DNA from: Bacillota bacterium
Lineage (GTDB): Bacteria; Bacillota; Negativicutes; CTSoil-072
Assembly (NCBI GenBank): GCA_017889545.1
Contig: JAGFZV010000010.1
Span: 1-64,000, forward strand
Direction: 5' to 3'
Length of the DNA: 64,000 nucleotides
Each line of letters opens with the position of its first letter. Position 1 is the stretch's first letter. A program made the translations under genes and the position numbers. This document shows, one piece after another, positions 44,824 to 54,644 of this stretch. Under the pieces are notes generated by a model. That model saw only the letters and a program-made list of their open reading frames with translations. It did no database searches and was not told the DNA's origin.

Positions 44824-45141
44824 ATGGAGCAATTTAAAGATGTTGCAATTGTAAAGAAAGCGAATATTTATTTTAACGGGCAGGTAACGAGCCGGACGGT
44901 CCTGTTTGCTGATGGAACTAAAAAAACATTGGGCATTATGCTGCCGGGAGAATATGAATTTGGTACCGCTGCTGCAGAAGTAATGGAGATTTTGGCCGGA
45001 CAGGCGGATGTGCTTCTTCCTGGACAAAGTGAATGGCAAAATTACCAAGAGGGCGATGTTTTCCAAGTTCCTGCCAATTCCAAGTTTCAGCTCAAGGTTC
45101 AAACGGTGGTAGATTATTGTTGTTCTTATATAGAAAAATAA
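44824..45141 (+). CDS. ppnP: pyrimidine/purine nucleoside phosphorylase
   Basis: 105-residue PpnP (YaiE/DUF1255) single-domain cupin, known in E. coli to phosphorolyse several nucleosides. The characteristic [24 protein letters not shown] run is clear. AAGGGGGAA lies 6 bases before ATG 44824; upstream in-frame codons have no ribosome site. Slightly longer than the E. coli protein. Confidence 0.9.
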   Translation: MEQFKDVAIVKKANIYFNGQVTSRTVLFADGTKKTLGIMLPGEYEFGTAAAEVMEILAGQADVLLPGQSEWQNYQEGDVFQVPANSKFQLKVQTVVDYCCSYIEK

Positions 45142-45484
45142 AAATAAGTAATAGAGAACAAATATAAACTATTGCCAAAATTCAGAATTTGTGTTATTCT
45201 TTAATCAAGCACCATCCTTATAGAATTTCGTATTCCATGGTACTACAAATGTCGGGAAAGTAAGTTTCCAAGTTGTTGCAAAAAGTTCATGGATCTAGAG
45301 GGGTAGTGTTTTAAGGTTTGGTTTTTAGACAAGTTTGGTTTGTAGATGATCATAGTTGTTCAAAGTGGCTGCTGTCCGAGGAAAATTCCGTTATGTGGTT
45401 TCGCGAGAATTGTTCGAGGGTGTTTGGGGTACTATAAGGATGGTTGCTTTAAGGGAGGAGAGAAGTAATTCTCTCCTCTTTGGT
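45142..45484. other. non-coding gap with one hairpin
   Basis: About 340 bases in which I see no supported gene. The only structure is a hairpin at 45456-45477, AGGAGAGAA/TTCTCTCCT, with CTTT after it. It can serve as terminator for either flanking convergent gene. Confidence 0.5.
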
Positions 45485-45805
45485 TTATTCCTGTTGGAGG
45501 TTGGCGTCCTTGTACTTTTTTATTGCATTCAACTTTTGTTCGGCGGTCTGAGGTTCCGACCAAATTTCTTTTAAAAGATAGGAGTTTTTAAAGCCGGCGC
45601 TCCATAAAAAAGAACCTTCCTCTGTGTAACAGGCGAAAATTATAGGCGTCTTCAACGTTTCAGGCATATCCCCTTCTTCATCGGTTACCAGTACATAATT
45701 GCCGGCGGGGCTAAGTTCAAAGAAAAAAGCCGTTAATCCATTTTCGATTTCTGCTTCTTCGAAATCAAGATCCTCATAAAAATCGATAACGCTTTGGCTA
45801 GCCAT
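45485..45805 (-). CDS. uncharacterised acidic protein
   Basis: 106 residues, acidic (many Asp/Glu), with no signal peptide or membrane segment. It contains an E-G-D-M-P-E-T-L-K-T-P-I-I-F-A-C-Y segment that suggests a small beta-rich fold. I do not recognise the family. AAGGAG is 8 bases before ATG 45805. It is divergent from the YaiI-like gene. Confidence 0.7.
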   Translation of the reverse strand: MASQSVIDFYEDLDFEEAEIENGLTAFFFELSPAGNYVLVTDEEGDMPETLKTPIIFACYTEEGSFLWSAGFKNSYLLKEIWSEPQTAEQKLNAIKKYKDANLQQE

Positions 45806-45934
45806 ACGATCAGCTCCTTTTGTGATGAATTGTTCTTGGCTATATTGTATCCTAAATGATACTTGGGAACAACTGACGAAAAATTGGATGTGGACTTCTA
45901 ACTGTTTTGTACGATATACCGGTAAGGAGAATTT

Positions 45935-46405
45935 ATGAAAATTTTGGTTGATGCGGATGCCTGTCCCAAAATGGTTTTGCAAATCTGTTGTGAACTGGGG
46001 AAAAAATACGACATTGCTGTATGGACGGTTGCCAGCTTCAACCATAATATTCAGTCGGACCACCATATTACTGTGGAGAGCGATTCGCAGGCGGCCGATA
46101 TCAAAGTGATGAACCTAAGTGAAGCAGGAGATATTATCATCACGCAGGATTGGGGCTTGGCCGCTATGGTATTAGGGAAACATGCCAAGTGCCTGAGTCC
46201 TACAGGCAGAGAATATCGTTCCGGTCAGATGGAATTTTTGCTGGAAGAACGAAATCTCAAGGCAAAGCTGCGACGCAGCGGAGGACGGACGAAAGGTCCC
46301 CGGAAACGAACCGGTGAAGATGACCGGCGGTTCGCGGCAAGTCTGGAAAAACTATTGACAAGACATCATATAGAAGAAATAAACGGTTCGATGGAAGGTG
46401 AATGA
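45935..46405 (+). CDS. YaiI/YqxD family (DUF188) PIN-like protein
   Basis: 156-residue UPF0178 protein. The D-A-D-A-C-P start and T-Q-D-W-G-L-A segment supply PIN-like acidic residues, and the basic C-terminus [10 protein letters not shown] is typical. A nuclease role is suspected for the family but not demonstrated to my knowledge. GGTAAGGAG precedes the ATG. The stop overlaps the next start (ATGA). Confidence 0.88.
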   Translation: MKILVDADACPKMVLQICCELGKKYDIAVWTVASFNHNIQSDHHITVESDSQAADIKVMNLSEAGDIIITQDWGLAAMVLGKHAKCLSPTGREYRSGQMEFLLEERNLKAKLRRSGGRTKGPRKRTGEDDRRFAASLEKLLTRHHIEEINGSMEGE

Positions 46406-47196
46406 AAATGCCTTGGCAGGTTGGGTTCGGGTTGGTTTTACTCATAACAGCAGCAATTATTTTTGCGGTCCAAATCGCTGTGTTTCATAATACTCATGAA
46501 ACAGTGTTTCTTTTCTTGCAAGAACTGGCTTTTATTCCAATTGAGGTTTTGCTGGTCACTTTATTGCTTCATCGCTTTTTAAGCATCAGAGAAAAAAAAG
46601 TACTGTTAAACAAAATGAATATGCTGATTGGATTGTTTTTTAGCGAAGTTGGCATTCAATTAGTTAGAAATTTTTTTGAATTCGATCGCGACGCCGATAG
46701 TTTGAAAAAAATATTAAGTGTTGAGGCGGACTGGAAGCAAAATGATTTTCGCATTGCCGGTGAAAACATGAAAAAAAATATTTTTCATATTGATGCTTGT
46801 AAAGGGGATTTGGCAGAGCTGAAGGCATTGTTGTCCAGTAAACGAAGTTTATTGGCGGGACTGCTGGCCAATCCGAACCTTTTAGAGCATGATACATTTA
46901 CTCAATTAATGCAGGCGGTCTTTCATCTGACTGAAGAACTCGAATATAGGCCGGACTTAAAAGGGTTACCTGCAGCCGATTATAGCCACATAAGCGGTGA
47001 TATTGCCCGGATCTATCGTCTGTTGGGACAAGAATGGCTTGACTATATGCAATTTTTAAAAAAGGATTATCCGTATCTGTTTTCACTATCAGTGCGAAGC
47101 AACCCTTTTAATGACAATGCTTCGGTCGTGATTATGGGTGCGCCTGCCCACAATCATCAATCAGACGCAGGCAAAACAAAAACCCCTGCCGGATGA
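46402..47196 (+). CDS. uncharacterised two-helix membrane protein
   Basis: 264 residues. Two N-terminal transmembrane helices (about 8-28 and 38-60) are followed by a ~200-residue soluble domain, helical and with many Leu, containing [12 protein letters not shown] and [16 protein letters not shown] cannot name the family. It overlaps the DUF188 gene by 4 bases, so translation is coupled. A terminator hairpin overlaps its last codons. Confidence 0.75.
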   Translation: MKMPWQVGFGLVLLITAAIIFAVQIAVFHNTHETVFLFLQELAFIPIEVLLVTLLLHRFLSIREKKVLLNKMNMLIGLFFSEVGIQLVRNFFEFDRDADSLKKILSVEADWKQNDFRIAGENMKKNIFHIDACKGDLAELKALLSSKRSLLAGLLANPNLLEHDTFTQLMQAVFHLTEELEYRPDLKGLPAADYSHISGDIARIYRLLGQEWLDYMQFLKKDYPYLFSLSVRSNPFNDNASVVIMGAPAHNHQSDAGKTKTPAG

Positions 47197-47208
47197 CAGG
47201 GGTTTTTG
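47177..47208. terminator. terminator overlapping membrane protein stop
   Basis: CAAAAACCCCTG (47177-47188) pairs with CAGGGGTTTTTG (47197-47208). Useful to both convergent genes. Confidence 0.85.
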
Positions 47209-47215
47209 ACACTTT

Positions 47216-47512
47216 TTAACGACGGTTGTTGCTTTGGAAGCAATCTCTGCAATATACCGGACGATCACCGCTTGGACGGAAAGGAACTTGAGTTTCTACA
47301 CCGCAAGCTGCGCAAGTTGCAGCATGCATTTCGCGTTGTTGGAAACCGCCGCCGCTGCGACCGTTGTTTTGTTGTTTACGTGCTGCTCTGCAATCAGGGC
47401 AACGGCCAGGCTCGTTAGTGAAGCCTTTTTGTGCGAAGAAATCTTGTTCTGATGCTGAGAAAATGAACTCAGCGCCGCAATCACGGCAAGTTAAAGTTTT
47501 GTCTTGTGACAT
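47216..47512 (-). CDS. double zinc-ribbon (CxxC) protein
   Basis: 98 residues. The N-terminal probable zinc ribbon has C-R-D-C and C-P-D-C, with the E-Q-x-F-F-x-x-K-G-F-x-N-E-P-x-R signature. A linker rich in Gly/Arg/Gln leads to a second C-A-A-C ... V-P-F-R-P-S-G-D-R-P-V-Y-C-R-D-C-F unit. Such proteins are common in Firmicutes and Deltaproteobacteria and function is unknown, with nucleic-acid binding plausible. GAGGAGG precedes the ATG. Divergent from a DEAD-box helicase gene. Confidence 0.85.
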   Translation of the reverse strand: MSQDKTLTCRDCGAEFIFSASEQDFFAQKGFTNEPGRCPDCRAARKQQNNGRSGGGFQQREMHAATCAACGVETQVPFRPSGDRPVYCRDCFQSNNRR

Positions 47513-47705
47513 AATAATATATGCCTCCTCAAATGTATTACCCAGAAACATTTGGTTCAAGAGAACACACATTGGGACTTCCCTTACTTGAATACAGTTT
47601 GAGAAGGACAAATGGCAATTTCACTGGACCTCTTCTGTGGCTTTCTATAGTATACTATATACATACGAAAAAAGTAAAGAAAATTTTATTAAGGAGAATG
47701 AAAAA

Positions 47706-48872
47706 ATGAGCAGGAATTTTGAACAATTGGGAATAGGGGCGTCTCTCGCTTCCGCTCTGTCTGAAACGGGAATTGTAACGCCGACAGAAATACAGGGATT
47801 GGTTATTCCGGCCGCGTTGACCGGACAAGATGTTATTGGTCAATCAGCGACGGGAACCGGCAAGACACTGGCATATCTTTTGCCATTGCTGCAAAGGATT
47901 GATTCGGAAAAACGCGAAATGCAAGCATTGATTTTAGCGCCAACTCATGAGTTGGCGATTCAGATTCTTCGTCAAATTGAATGGCTGGTTGAAGATGCCG
48001 CTCTTTCAGTCACTTCTGCAGCTGTTATCGGAGATGTGAATATTAAAAGACAAATTGACAAATTGAAAGAAAAACCCCATGTCCTTGTAGGATCAGGCGG
48101 TCGAATTCTCGAGTTAATACAAAAAAGGAAGATTACAGCACATACGATTAAAACAATTATTATTGATGAAGCGGATAGATTATTGGATGATCACAATATA
48201 GCTGTTGTTCGATCGATCGTTAAAGCAACCTTGCGAGAACGGCAAATCATGTTGTTTTCTGCAACCATTACTCAAGCGACGATCAATCGGGCATTGGAAT
48301 TTATGAAGGAACCGCAAATCATACAAATTACGAAACGGCCGGAGGTTGCCAAGGAAATCACACACATGTATTTTTTGGCGGAACAACGGGATAAGATCGA
48401 TACTTTGCGCAAACTGGTCTATTTGTTAGGAAATGAAAGAGCCTTGATTTTTATCAATCGAAGTTTTGACATCGAAAATATTGTTAATAAATTGAGTTTT
48501 CATGGATTGAAGACGGATAGTATTTTTGGCAGTTCCGTAAAAACGGATCGTCAAAGGGCATTGGAAGATTTTCGCAATGGGAAGGTGCAATTGCTTGTTG
48601 CCTCGGATTTGGCGGCTCGCGGTTTGGATATTCCGGAAATTTCCTATGTATTTAATTTGGATATCCCAGAAGATCCTCAGGTGTACTTGCACCGTGTGGG
48701 CCGAACCGGACGTTGCGGTAAAGAAGGCATTGCGGTATCTATTGTAACGCTTGCCGAACTGGACTTGCTGCAAAAGTATGAAAAAACGTTAAAAATAAAT
48801 ATCTCTGCCAAACGGATGTCTGGTGGACGGGTTATGGATAGCGGCGCACGGAAGAAAGAAGAAAAAAGATAA
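47706..48872 (+). CDS. DEAD-box RNA helicase
   Basis: 388-residue two-domain helicase. Q-motif region T-P-T-E-I-Q, Walker A S-A-T-G-T-G-K-T, motif Ia P-T-H-E-L-A, D-E-A-D, S-A-T and H-R-V-G-R-T-G-R are present. Its motif Ib region (G-S-G-G-R) differs from the usual T-P-G-R. It has a short basic tail and no extra RNA-binding domain. AAGGAG lies 9 bases before ATG 47706; upstream in-frame codons are not supported. Confidence 0.92.
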   Translation: MSRNFEQLGIGASLASALSETGIVTPTEIQGLVIPAALTGQDVIGQSATGTGKTLAYLLPLLQRIDSEKREMQALILAPTHELAIQILRQIEWLVEDAALSVTSAAVIGDVNIKRQIDKLKEKPHVLVGSGGRILELIQKRKITAHTIKTIIIDEADRLLDDHNIAVVRSIVKATLRERQIMLFSATITQATINRALEFMKEPQIIQITKRPEVAKEITHMYFLAEQRDKIDTLRKLVYLLGNERALIFINRSFDIENIVNKLSFHGLKTDSIFGSSVKTDRQRALEDFRNGKVQLLVASDLAARGLDIPEISYVFNLDIPEDPQVYLHRVGRTGRCGKEGIAVSIVTLAELDLLQKYEKTLKINISAKRMSGGRVMDSGARKKEEKR

Positions 48873-48972
48873 TCAACAACAACCTTTGAATTCAATTAAG
48901 GTTTGTCATTGCCTCGTTTTATGTTATCATACTAATGACGAAGTGTATGACAAATGTAAAGGAATAAAAAGC

Positions 48973-50877
48973 ATGACGATCTTAACCGCGGAAAATTTAT
49001 CGAAAAATTATGGCGAGAGAATTTTATTAAACAATGTGAATTTTAGTATCGAAGACGGAGATAAAATCGGTCTTATCGGTGTAAATGGCGCTGGGAAATC
49101 TACTTTTTTGAAAATGGTTGCCGATCTGGAAGTTTTAGACGGCGGCAAATTGATCAAAGGCAGCGCAGTACAAATAGAATATTTGCCGCAAGAACCGGAG
49201 TTTGATGACGAGGCTACTGTTATATTGCAAGTTTTCAAAGGGAACTCTCCGGTCATGCAATTATTGCGGGAGTATGAACAGGTGTTGGAGCAAAGTTCCA
49301 AACGACCCGATGATATGGAATGGCAAAAAAAATTGATCGAATTAAACCGTCAAATGGATATTCATGATGCATGGCAGTTGGAAAGCAGCGCAAAAGCCAT
49401 TCTTACCAAGTTAGGCATCACTGATTTTTCTGCAACCATTGGCAATCTTTCCGGCGGGCAGAAAAAACGGATTGCTTTGGCCAGCGCTCTTATTAATCCA
49501 TCTGATTTACTGATCTTGGATGAACCGACCAATCATATTGACAACGATACAGTAGCCTGGTTGGAGGATTTCATTGCCAAACGCAAAGGTGCATTGTTAA
49601 TGGTTACGCATGACAGGTATTTTCTTGACCGGGTAGCAACCCGTATTATTGAGTTGGATCAGGGGCAATTGTATAGCTATGACGGCAATTACAGTACCTT
49701 TGTTACCATGAAAGCGGAACGGGAAGAGCAGCGCGCAAGCAGTGAGCGAAAACGCCAAAACCTATTTCGGCACGAATTGGCCTGGATACGGCGGGGGGCT
49801 CAAGCCCGGTCAACGAAACAGAAAGCAAGGATCGAGCGATTTGAAGAACTTTCTGCACAAAAACCGAAGAATAGCGCCGGTGAGGTAGAAATATCTGTTG
49901 GATCCAGCCGGTTGGGGCGAAAAATTCTTTCATTAGAGAATGTTAGTAAAGAATTTGACGGCATCCCCTTTATTCATGATTTTAATTATACGCTGCTGAG
50001 GGATGACCGGGTCGGTATTGTTGGTCCCAACGGAAGCGGGAAATCGACATTACTCAATCTGATTGCTGGACGACTTGCCTGCAGTGCTGGGACGGTTGAG
50101 GTTGGTCAGACTGTTAAGATTGGTTATTTTTCGCAGGAAAACGGCGAAATGAATCAAGAATTGCGAGTAATTGATTATATTAAAGAGGAAGCTGGGTATA
50201 TTACTACTGCTGATGGCCAGTCGATCAGCGCTGGGCAAATGCTGGAACGCTTTTTGTTCCCGTCTTCTGTTCAATGGATGCCAATCGCCAAACTGTCCGG
50301 AGGAGAGAAACGACGATTGTATTTACTGCGAATCTTAATGTCATCGCCGAATGTTTTACTCTTGGATGAACCGACAAATGATCTTGATATCCCCACGTTG
50401 TCCGTTTTGGAAAATTATCTCGATGATTTTCCGGGAGCAGTCGTTGCAGTTTCTCATGACCGATACTTTTTAGATCGCCTTGTGGATAAAATTTTTGCTT
50501 TTGAAGGCGATGGAGTGATTACACAATATATTGGCGGCTATTCTTCTTATATTGAAAACCGCAAGTTATCCGCAAAGGAAACGTTACCCAAATCGGCAAA
50601 AAATGAAAAGAACATTACCGAGAAGGATCCTGCCAGAGCGCGTCCGCGCAAATTTAGCTTTAAAGAGCAGCGGGAATACGAACAGATCGAGGGACTCATT
50701 GCTGATGCTGAACAAGAATTAGAGAAAATCAATATGGCAATTAACTCTGCCGGCAGTAATTTTGAATTGCTTCAAGGCTTGGTAAGCAGCAAGCAGCAAT
50801 GGGAGCATGAACTGGATGCGCTGCTGGAGCGCTGGGCTTATCTGACGGAAGTAGCGGAAGAAATGCAAAAAAATTGA
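48973..50877 (+). CDS. ABC-F family ATPase (Uup-like)
   Basis: 634-residue soluble protein with two ABC domains, Walker A G-V-N-G-A-G-K-S and G-P-N-G-S-G-K-S, and signatures L-S-G-G-Q and L-S-G-G-E. Both Walker B motifs read L-L-I-L-D-E-P-T-N / V-L-L-L-D-E-P-T-N. The P-site tRNA-interaction linker lies between domains (about 240-320), and a C-terminal coiled coil (about 560-634) is typical of Uup/ABC_tran_CTD. It acts on ribosomes or DNA branch structures in relatives. AAAGGAAT precedes the chosen ATG. Confidence 0.9.
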   Translation: MTILTAENLSKNYGERILLNNVNFSIEDGDKIGLIGVNGAGKSTFLKMVADLEVLDGGKLIKGSAVQIEYLPQEPEFDDEATVILQVFKGNSPVMQLLREYEQVLEQSSKRPDDMEWQKKLIELNRQMDIHDAWQLESSAKAILTKLGITDFSATIGNLSGGQKKRIALASALINPSDLLILDEPTNHIDNDTVAWLEDFIAKRKGALLMVTHDRYFLDRVATRIIELDQGQLYSYDGNYSTFVTMKAEREEQRASSERKRQNLFRHELAWIRRGAQARSTKQKARIERFEELSAQKPKNSAGEVEISVGSSRLGRKILSLENVSKEFDGIPFIHDFNYTLLRDDRVGIVGPNGSGKSTLLNLIAGRLACSAGTVEVGQTVKIGYFSQENGEMNQELRVIDYIKEEAGYITTADGQSISAGQMLERFLFPSSVQWMPIAKLSGGEKRRLYLLRILMSSPNVLLLDEPTNDLDIPTLSVLENYLDDFPGAVVAVSHDRYFLDRLVDKIFAFEGDGVITQYIGGYSSYIENRKLSAKETLPKSAKNEKNITEKDPARARPRKFSFKEQREYEQIEGLIADAEQELEKINMAINSAGSNFELLQGLVSSKQQWEHELDALLERWAYLTEVAEEMQKN

Positions 50878-50878
50878 A

Positions 50879-50907
50879 TTGAATTTTTCGTGAAAGAATG
50901 CTATCCT
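50879..50907 (+). promoter_or_regulatory. possible promoter for panD leader
   Basis: TTGAAT 50879-50884, 17-base spacer, TATCCT 50902-50907. The -10 is weak. Confidence 0.35.
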
Positions 50908-51151
50908 TATGAAGGATAGCAAAATATGCCATGATGGTATCCTACCGGAGCCATACAAGAGCGCATATCAGACAGGTTATAAAAATGGTGCTGAATTGAA
51001 TTTGATTAACCGCTTAGATCCGCAGGGACTGAGACGGGAGGTGACAGGATTAGTTTGCCTTTCGGATATGTTCCGGAAGGCTTTTCTTTTGGCCGGAAAC
51101 GTTTAAAAATATAAAATGGTATTGAGTTGAAAAAACGACTGGAGGTGCTCT
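50908..51151 (+). promoter_or_regulatory. structured leader with terminator upstream of panD
   Basis: About 240 bases holding short helices such as GGATA/TATCC near 50913-50938 and an intrinsic terminator at 51057-51090. In the terminator, GCCTTTCGGA pairs with TCCGGAAGGC, followed by TTTTCTTTT. A terminator inside the 5' region of panD implies conditional read-through. The 'pan' RNA motif known upstream of panB/C/D genes in Firmicutes is a candidate, but I could not confirm its consensus by eye. Confidence 0.45.
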
Positions 51152-51535
51152 ATGTTTCTAACATCGTTGAAATCAAAAATTCATTGTGCTACAATCACAG
51201 AAGCCAACCTTAATTATATGGGTAGTATTACCATTGACGAAGAGTTGCTGGAAGCAGCCGGTATTTATCCCAATGAAAAAGTTCAGGTCGTGAACAATAA
51301 TAATGGCAGCCGTTTGGAGACCTATGTGATTAAAGGGGAACGAAAATCCGGCGTCATTTGCTTAAATGGGGCAGCTGCACGCATGGCTCAAGCAGGCGAT
51401 AAAGTAATCATTATCACTTACGCCATGATGGCGGAGGAAGAATTTCACCGTTTTATACCGACGGTGGTCATGGTAGATGAAAACAATCGGATTACGGAAG
51501 TCCGAAATGAAGAGGTACATGGTCAATGCGACTGA
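51152..51535 (+). CDS. panD: aspartate 1-decarboxylase proenzyme
   Basis: 127-residue pyruvoyl enzyme making beta-alanine for pantothenate/CoA. Self-cleavage occurs at Gly24-Ser25 in N-Y-M-G-S-I-T-I. The start [11 protein letters not shown] and later N-G-A-A-A-R and Y-A-M-M segments are standard. GGAGG lies 7 bases upstream. panB and panC are not next to it. Confidence 0.95.
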   Translation: MFLTSLKSKIHCATITEANLNYMGSITIDEELLEAAGIYPNEKVQVVNNNNGSRLETYVIKGERKSGVICLNGAAARMAQAGDKVIIITYAMMAEEEFHRFIPTVVMVDENNRITEVRNEEVHGQCD

Positions 51536-51594
51536 TGGTTTAGATTACTATTTCTACCCATCGCACAAAGAAAATAGCTTATTGAGGCGATACG

Positions 51595-51927
51595 ATGAAT
51601 ATTCAAATCTTTGGCACTAAAAAATGCAAGGACACACAAAAAACAGAGCGGTTTTTTAAGGAACGCGCCATAGCGTATCATTTTGTTGATCTGACGATGC
51701 GTGGCCCCAGTAAAGGGGAATTGGACAAAATGAAAGCGGTTGTCGGCTTGGAAGTCCTCATTAATCGTGAAGGCAAAGAATATGCAAAAAGCAATTTGAA
51801 ATATATCATCCATAATAAAGAAGAGGTATTATTAAAAAATCCCCTATTGTTGAAGACTCCGATTGTGCGGAACGGAGCGAAAGTTACAGTAGGCTATTGT
51901 CCGGATATTTGGCTGGGGTGGGAATGA
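51595..51927 (+). CDS. ArsC/Spx-family thioredoxin-fold protein
   Basis: 110-residue ArsC-like protein. A single N-terminal Cys11 (K-K-C-K-D-T-Q) takes the place of the ArsC active site. The conserved P-I-V-R segment appears as T-P-I-V-R-N-G. Similar proteins are annotated as arsenate reductase-like or Spx-like, and the lack of ArsC's downstream arginines leaves its activity uncertain. GAGGCGA precedes the ATG. Confidence 0.85.
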   Translation: MNIQIFGTKKCKDTQKTERFFKERAIAYHFVDLTMRGPSKGELDKMKAVVGLEVLINREGKEYAKSNLKYIIHNKEEVLLKNPLLLKTPIVRNGAKVTVGYCPDIWLGWE

Positions 51928-52085
51928 TTGCAAGGGACCGCAAAACAGTAAAATTTTTGAATGAATTAAGGAACAAGCTGAATTCAGCCTGTTCCTTTTT
52001 CTGTGCGAAAAAGGATTTGTATTCATGCATATCGAAGGAGAAATGGAAAGAACGTATTAAGCAATGTGGAAAAGAGGTAGTGGCT

Positions 52086-53108
52086 ATGAACTATCAAATA
52101 TTGGGGAAGACAGGGCTGAAGGTTTCTGAAGTTGGCTTTGGGGGCATCCCGATCATGCGGCTGAATTTTAAAGAAGCTACTCGCGTCACGCGACATGCTT
52201 TTGATCGCGGGATTACTTTTTTTGATACGGCCAATATGTATAAAGACAGTGAAGTAAAATTGGGAAAAGCGTTATTGGGTATCCGGGATCAAGTGGTAAT
52301 TGCCACGAAAACGGGACGCAGAGATGCTGCAGGCGCATTGGAACACTTGGAGCTAAGCTTGCAAAGTCTGCAAACCGGATATATTGACTTGTACCAATTT
52401 CATCAAGTTGCGCAAGAAAAAGAATGGAATGCCATTATTGCTCCCGGCGGCGCTATGGAAACGGTCATGAAAGCCAAGGAACAGGGAAAAGTCAGACATA
52501 TCGGCATCACTTCCCATAGCTTGCCGATGGCGATCAAGTTTGTTCAATCCGGTTTATTCGAAACCATTCAGTTTCCGTTTAACTTCATTGAAGAAGCGGC
52601 AAAAGAGGAACTTTTTGTAGAAGCCAGACGTTATAACGTCGGTATTATTGTCATGAAGCCTTTTGCCGGCGGGATCATTGATCGTGCTGCGCTGGCTTTT
52701 AAGTACTTGCGTCAGCAAGCCGATATTCTTCCGATCCCCGGTTTTGATTCCACTGAAAAGATTGATGAAATTCTTGCAATTTACCAGCACCCGAATGTGG
52801 TTTCTGAAGAAGATCTGTTATTGATGGACCAATGCCGTAGTGAAGTGGGAAACCAGTTCTGCCGCCGGTGCGAATATTGCCAGCCGTGCCCCAACGGGGT
52901 GATGATTACGGCTGCAATGGGATATGGGGTTATTGCCAAACGGATGTCACCGGCAGTCGCTGTCGATTTTGCCAAGACAGCTATGGAGACAGTTCCAAAT
53001 TGTGTGGATTGCGGAGTCTGTAAACCTCGTTGTCCTTATCAGTTGCCTATACCGGAAATACTAAGAAAGCACTATGCATTGTATCAAAAACATCGCGAAG
53101 CACAGTAA
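52086..53108 (+). CDS. aldo/keto reductase with C-terminal 4Fe-4S clusters
   Basis: 340 residues. The TIM-barrel aldo/keto reductase domain has D-T-A-N-M-Y52, K79-T and Q-F-H. It is followed by a C-terminal ferredoxin-like part with C-R-R-C-E-Y-C-Q-P-C-P and C-V-D-C-G-V-C-K-P-R-C-P, two likely 4Fe-4S clusters. Such fusions are common in anaerobes and may take electrons from ferredoxin; substrate is unknown. AGAGG lies 8 bases before ATG 52086, and the long upstream extension of the frame is rejected. Confidence 0.9.
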   Translation: MNYQILGKTGLKVSEVGFGGIPIMRLNFKEATRVTRHAFDRGITFFDTANMYKDSEVKLGKALLGIRDQVVIATKTGRRDAAGALEHLELSLQSLQTGYIDLYQFHQVAQEKEWNAIIAPGGAMETVMKAKEQGKVRHIGITSHSLPMAIKFVQSGLFETIQFPFNFIEEAAKEELFVEARRYNVGIIVMKPFAGGIIDRAALAFKYLRQQADILPIPGFDSTEKIDEILAIYQHPNVVSEEDLLLMDQCRSEVGNQFCRRCEYCQPCPNGVMITAAMGYGVIAKRMSPAVAVDFAKTAMETVPNCVDCGVCKPRCPYQLPIPEILRKHYALYQKHREAQ

Positions 53109-53146
53109 GAATAAACGAACATCACCGGAAATGATGAACAGTCGAG

Positions 53147-53185
53147 TCAAAGCGTGAAACCTGAATAGCAGGGTTCACGCTTTGA
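53147..53185 (+). terminator. hairpin after aldo/keto reductase gene
   Basis: 17-base arms (53147-53163 and 53169-53185), one mismatch, around AAGCGTGAA. The U-tract is poor. Confidence 0.6.
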
Positions 53186-53242
53186 TGTTATAATGAGGCT
53201 GTATTGAATGACGAACATTTTGTGATGAAAAAGGAGATTGAT

Positions 53243-54583
53243 TTGAACCGTTCGCAGGCATTAGGAGAAAAAAAGATCAGCGAACTCCTTTGGAGTTTTT
53301 CCGTTCCGGCAATCACTGGAATGTTGATTATGGCCTTATATAATATTGTTGATAGTATTTTCGTCGGACATGGGGTTGGGGCAATCGGGTTGGCCGCAGT
53401 AACTGTGGCTTTTCCGATTATGATCGTGTTTATGGCATTTGGCATGCTGATCGGCGTTGGATCGACAACGCTGATATCTATCCGTCTTGGACAAAAGAAA
53501 CATTTGGAAGCAGAAAAAATTCTTGGCAATGCATTTTTTCTTTCAGTGCTTTTATCCATTTTTTCATCTGCTCCCATGCTTCTTTTTCTTGATCCTATTT
53601 TGGTTGTTTTAGGTGCAACAGAGGATGTTTTGCCATTGGCCCATGACTTTTCCTATATCATTGTTAGCGGCAGCATTTTTATGTTTATCGGGTTCGGCTT
53701 GAATAATATTATCCGTGCGGAGGGCAACCCAAAAGTCGCGATGATGACGATGATCATCGCTGCTTTGTTGAATACAATGCTCAATCCATTGTTTATTTTT
53801 GGCTTGGGAATGGGAATTCGGGGATCGGCAGCAGCTACTATCATTGCACAGGCTGTTTCGTCCTGTTGGGTGGTTGCGCATTTTCTTTTACCGCATGCGT
53901 ATTTGAAACTGCGGCTGAAGAATTTGTGTCCCAGCAGAGAAATTGTCAGCGAAATTTTCACAATGGGTTCTTCGGTGTTTTTTATGCAGATAGCTGCCAG
54001 TTTTGTAGCAGGCTTATTTAATTACACGTTAGCGTCCTGCGGCGGTCAAATGGCTGTTGCCGCTATGGGTGTTGTCAATCGGGTTTCCATGCTGATCCTG
54101 ATGCCGATTTTTGGTATCAGCCAGGGTGCGCAGCCTATCATTGGATATAATTTTGGCGCCCAAAACTATGAGCGTGTCCGCGAGACGGTGAAACTTGCCG
54201 CTATTTGGGCGACGATTGTCGCCACTACCGGGTTCATTGCAGTTATGCTGTTTGATACTCATATTATTCGCTTGTTTAGTGACGACCCTGCCTTGATTGT
54301 GATTGGCTCAAACGGCTTGAAATTTTTCTTGCTTATGCTCCCGGTTATTGGGCTGCAAGTAATAGGGACCGCATTTTTTCAGGCAACCGGACGGCCTATG
54401 CATGCGTTGTCTCTAAGCATGTCCAGACAGGTTGTTATCCTCATTCCTCTGTTGTTGGTTTTGCCGCGTTTTTTTGGCGTGCAGGGTGTTTGGCTGGCCG
54501 GGCCGATTTCCGATTTGGGGTCAAGTCTTCTCGCGGTACTTCTCGTTCTCCCCGCATTACGGAAGCTTAAAAAGCGCAGTTGA
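53243..54583 (+). CDS. MATE-family efflux transporter
   Basis: Twelve-helix multidrug/toxin extrusion protein of about 446 residues in two six-helix halves. The start segment reads A-L-G-E-K-K-I-S-E-L-L-W-S-F, and V-G-H-G-V-G-A-I-G-L-A follows in helix 2. It probably uses a Na+ or H+ gradient to export cationic compounds. TTG 53243 is favoured because AAAAAGGAG lies 7 bases upstream; ATGs at 53204 and 53225 are in frame but have no ribosome site. Confidence 0.88.
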   Translation: MNRSQALGEKKISELLWSFSVPAITGMLIMALYNIVDSIFVGHGVGAIGLAAVTVAFPIMIVFMAFGMLIGVGSTTLISIRLGQKKHLEAEKILGNAFFLSVLLSIFSSAPMLLFLDPILVVLGATEDVLPLAHDFSYIIVSGSIFMFIGFGLNNIIRAEGNPKVAMMTMIIAALLNTMLNPLFIFGLGMGIRGSAAATIIAQAVSSCWVVAHFLLPHAYLKLRLKNLCPSREIVSEIFTMGSSVFFMQIAASFVAGLFNYTLASCGGQMAVAAMGVVNRVSMLILMPIFGISQGAQPIIGYNFGAQNYERVRETVKLAAIWATIVATTGFIAVMLFDTHIIRLFSDDPALIVIGSNGLKFFLLMLPVIGLQVIGTAFFQATGRPMHALSLSMSRQVVILIPLLLVLPRFFGVQGVWLAGPISDLGSSLLAVLLVLPALRKLKKRS

Positions 54584-54644
54584 AAAGAGTGGTCTGTTCG
54601 GCTGCGCAAAATTACCATCAACTAAGAGGAGCGTAAAATATAAG

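Noticed and set aside
45346-45468. 40-codon Cys-rich frame in the 45.1-45.5 kb gap
   Set aside because: No ribosome-binding site and its end lies in the terminator hairpin.
50909-51106. 65-codon frame between the ABC-F gene and panD
   Set aside because: It reads through an intrinsic terminator hairpin and lacks a ribosome site. A non-coding leader explains the stretch better.
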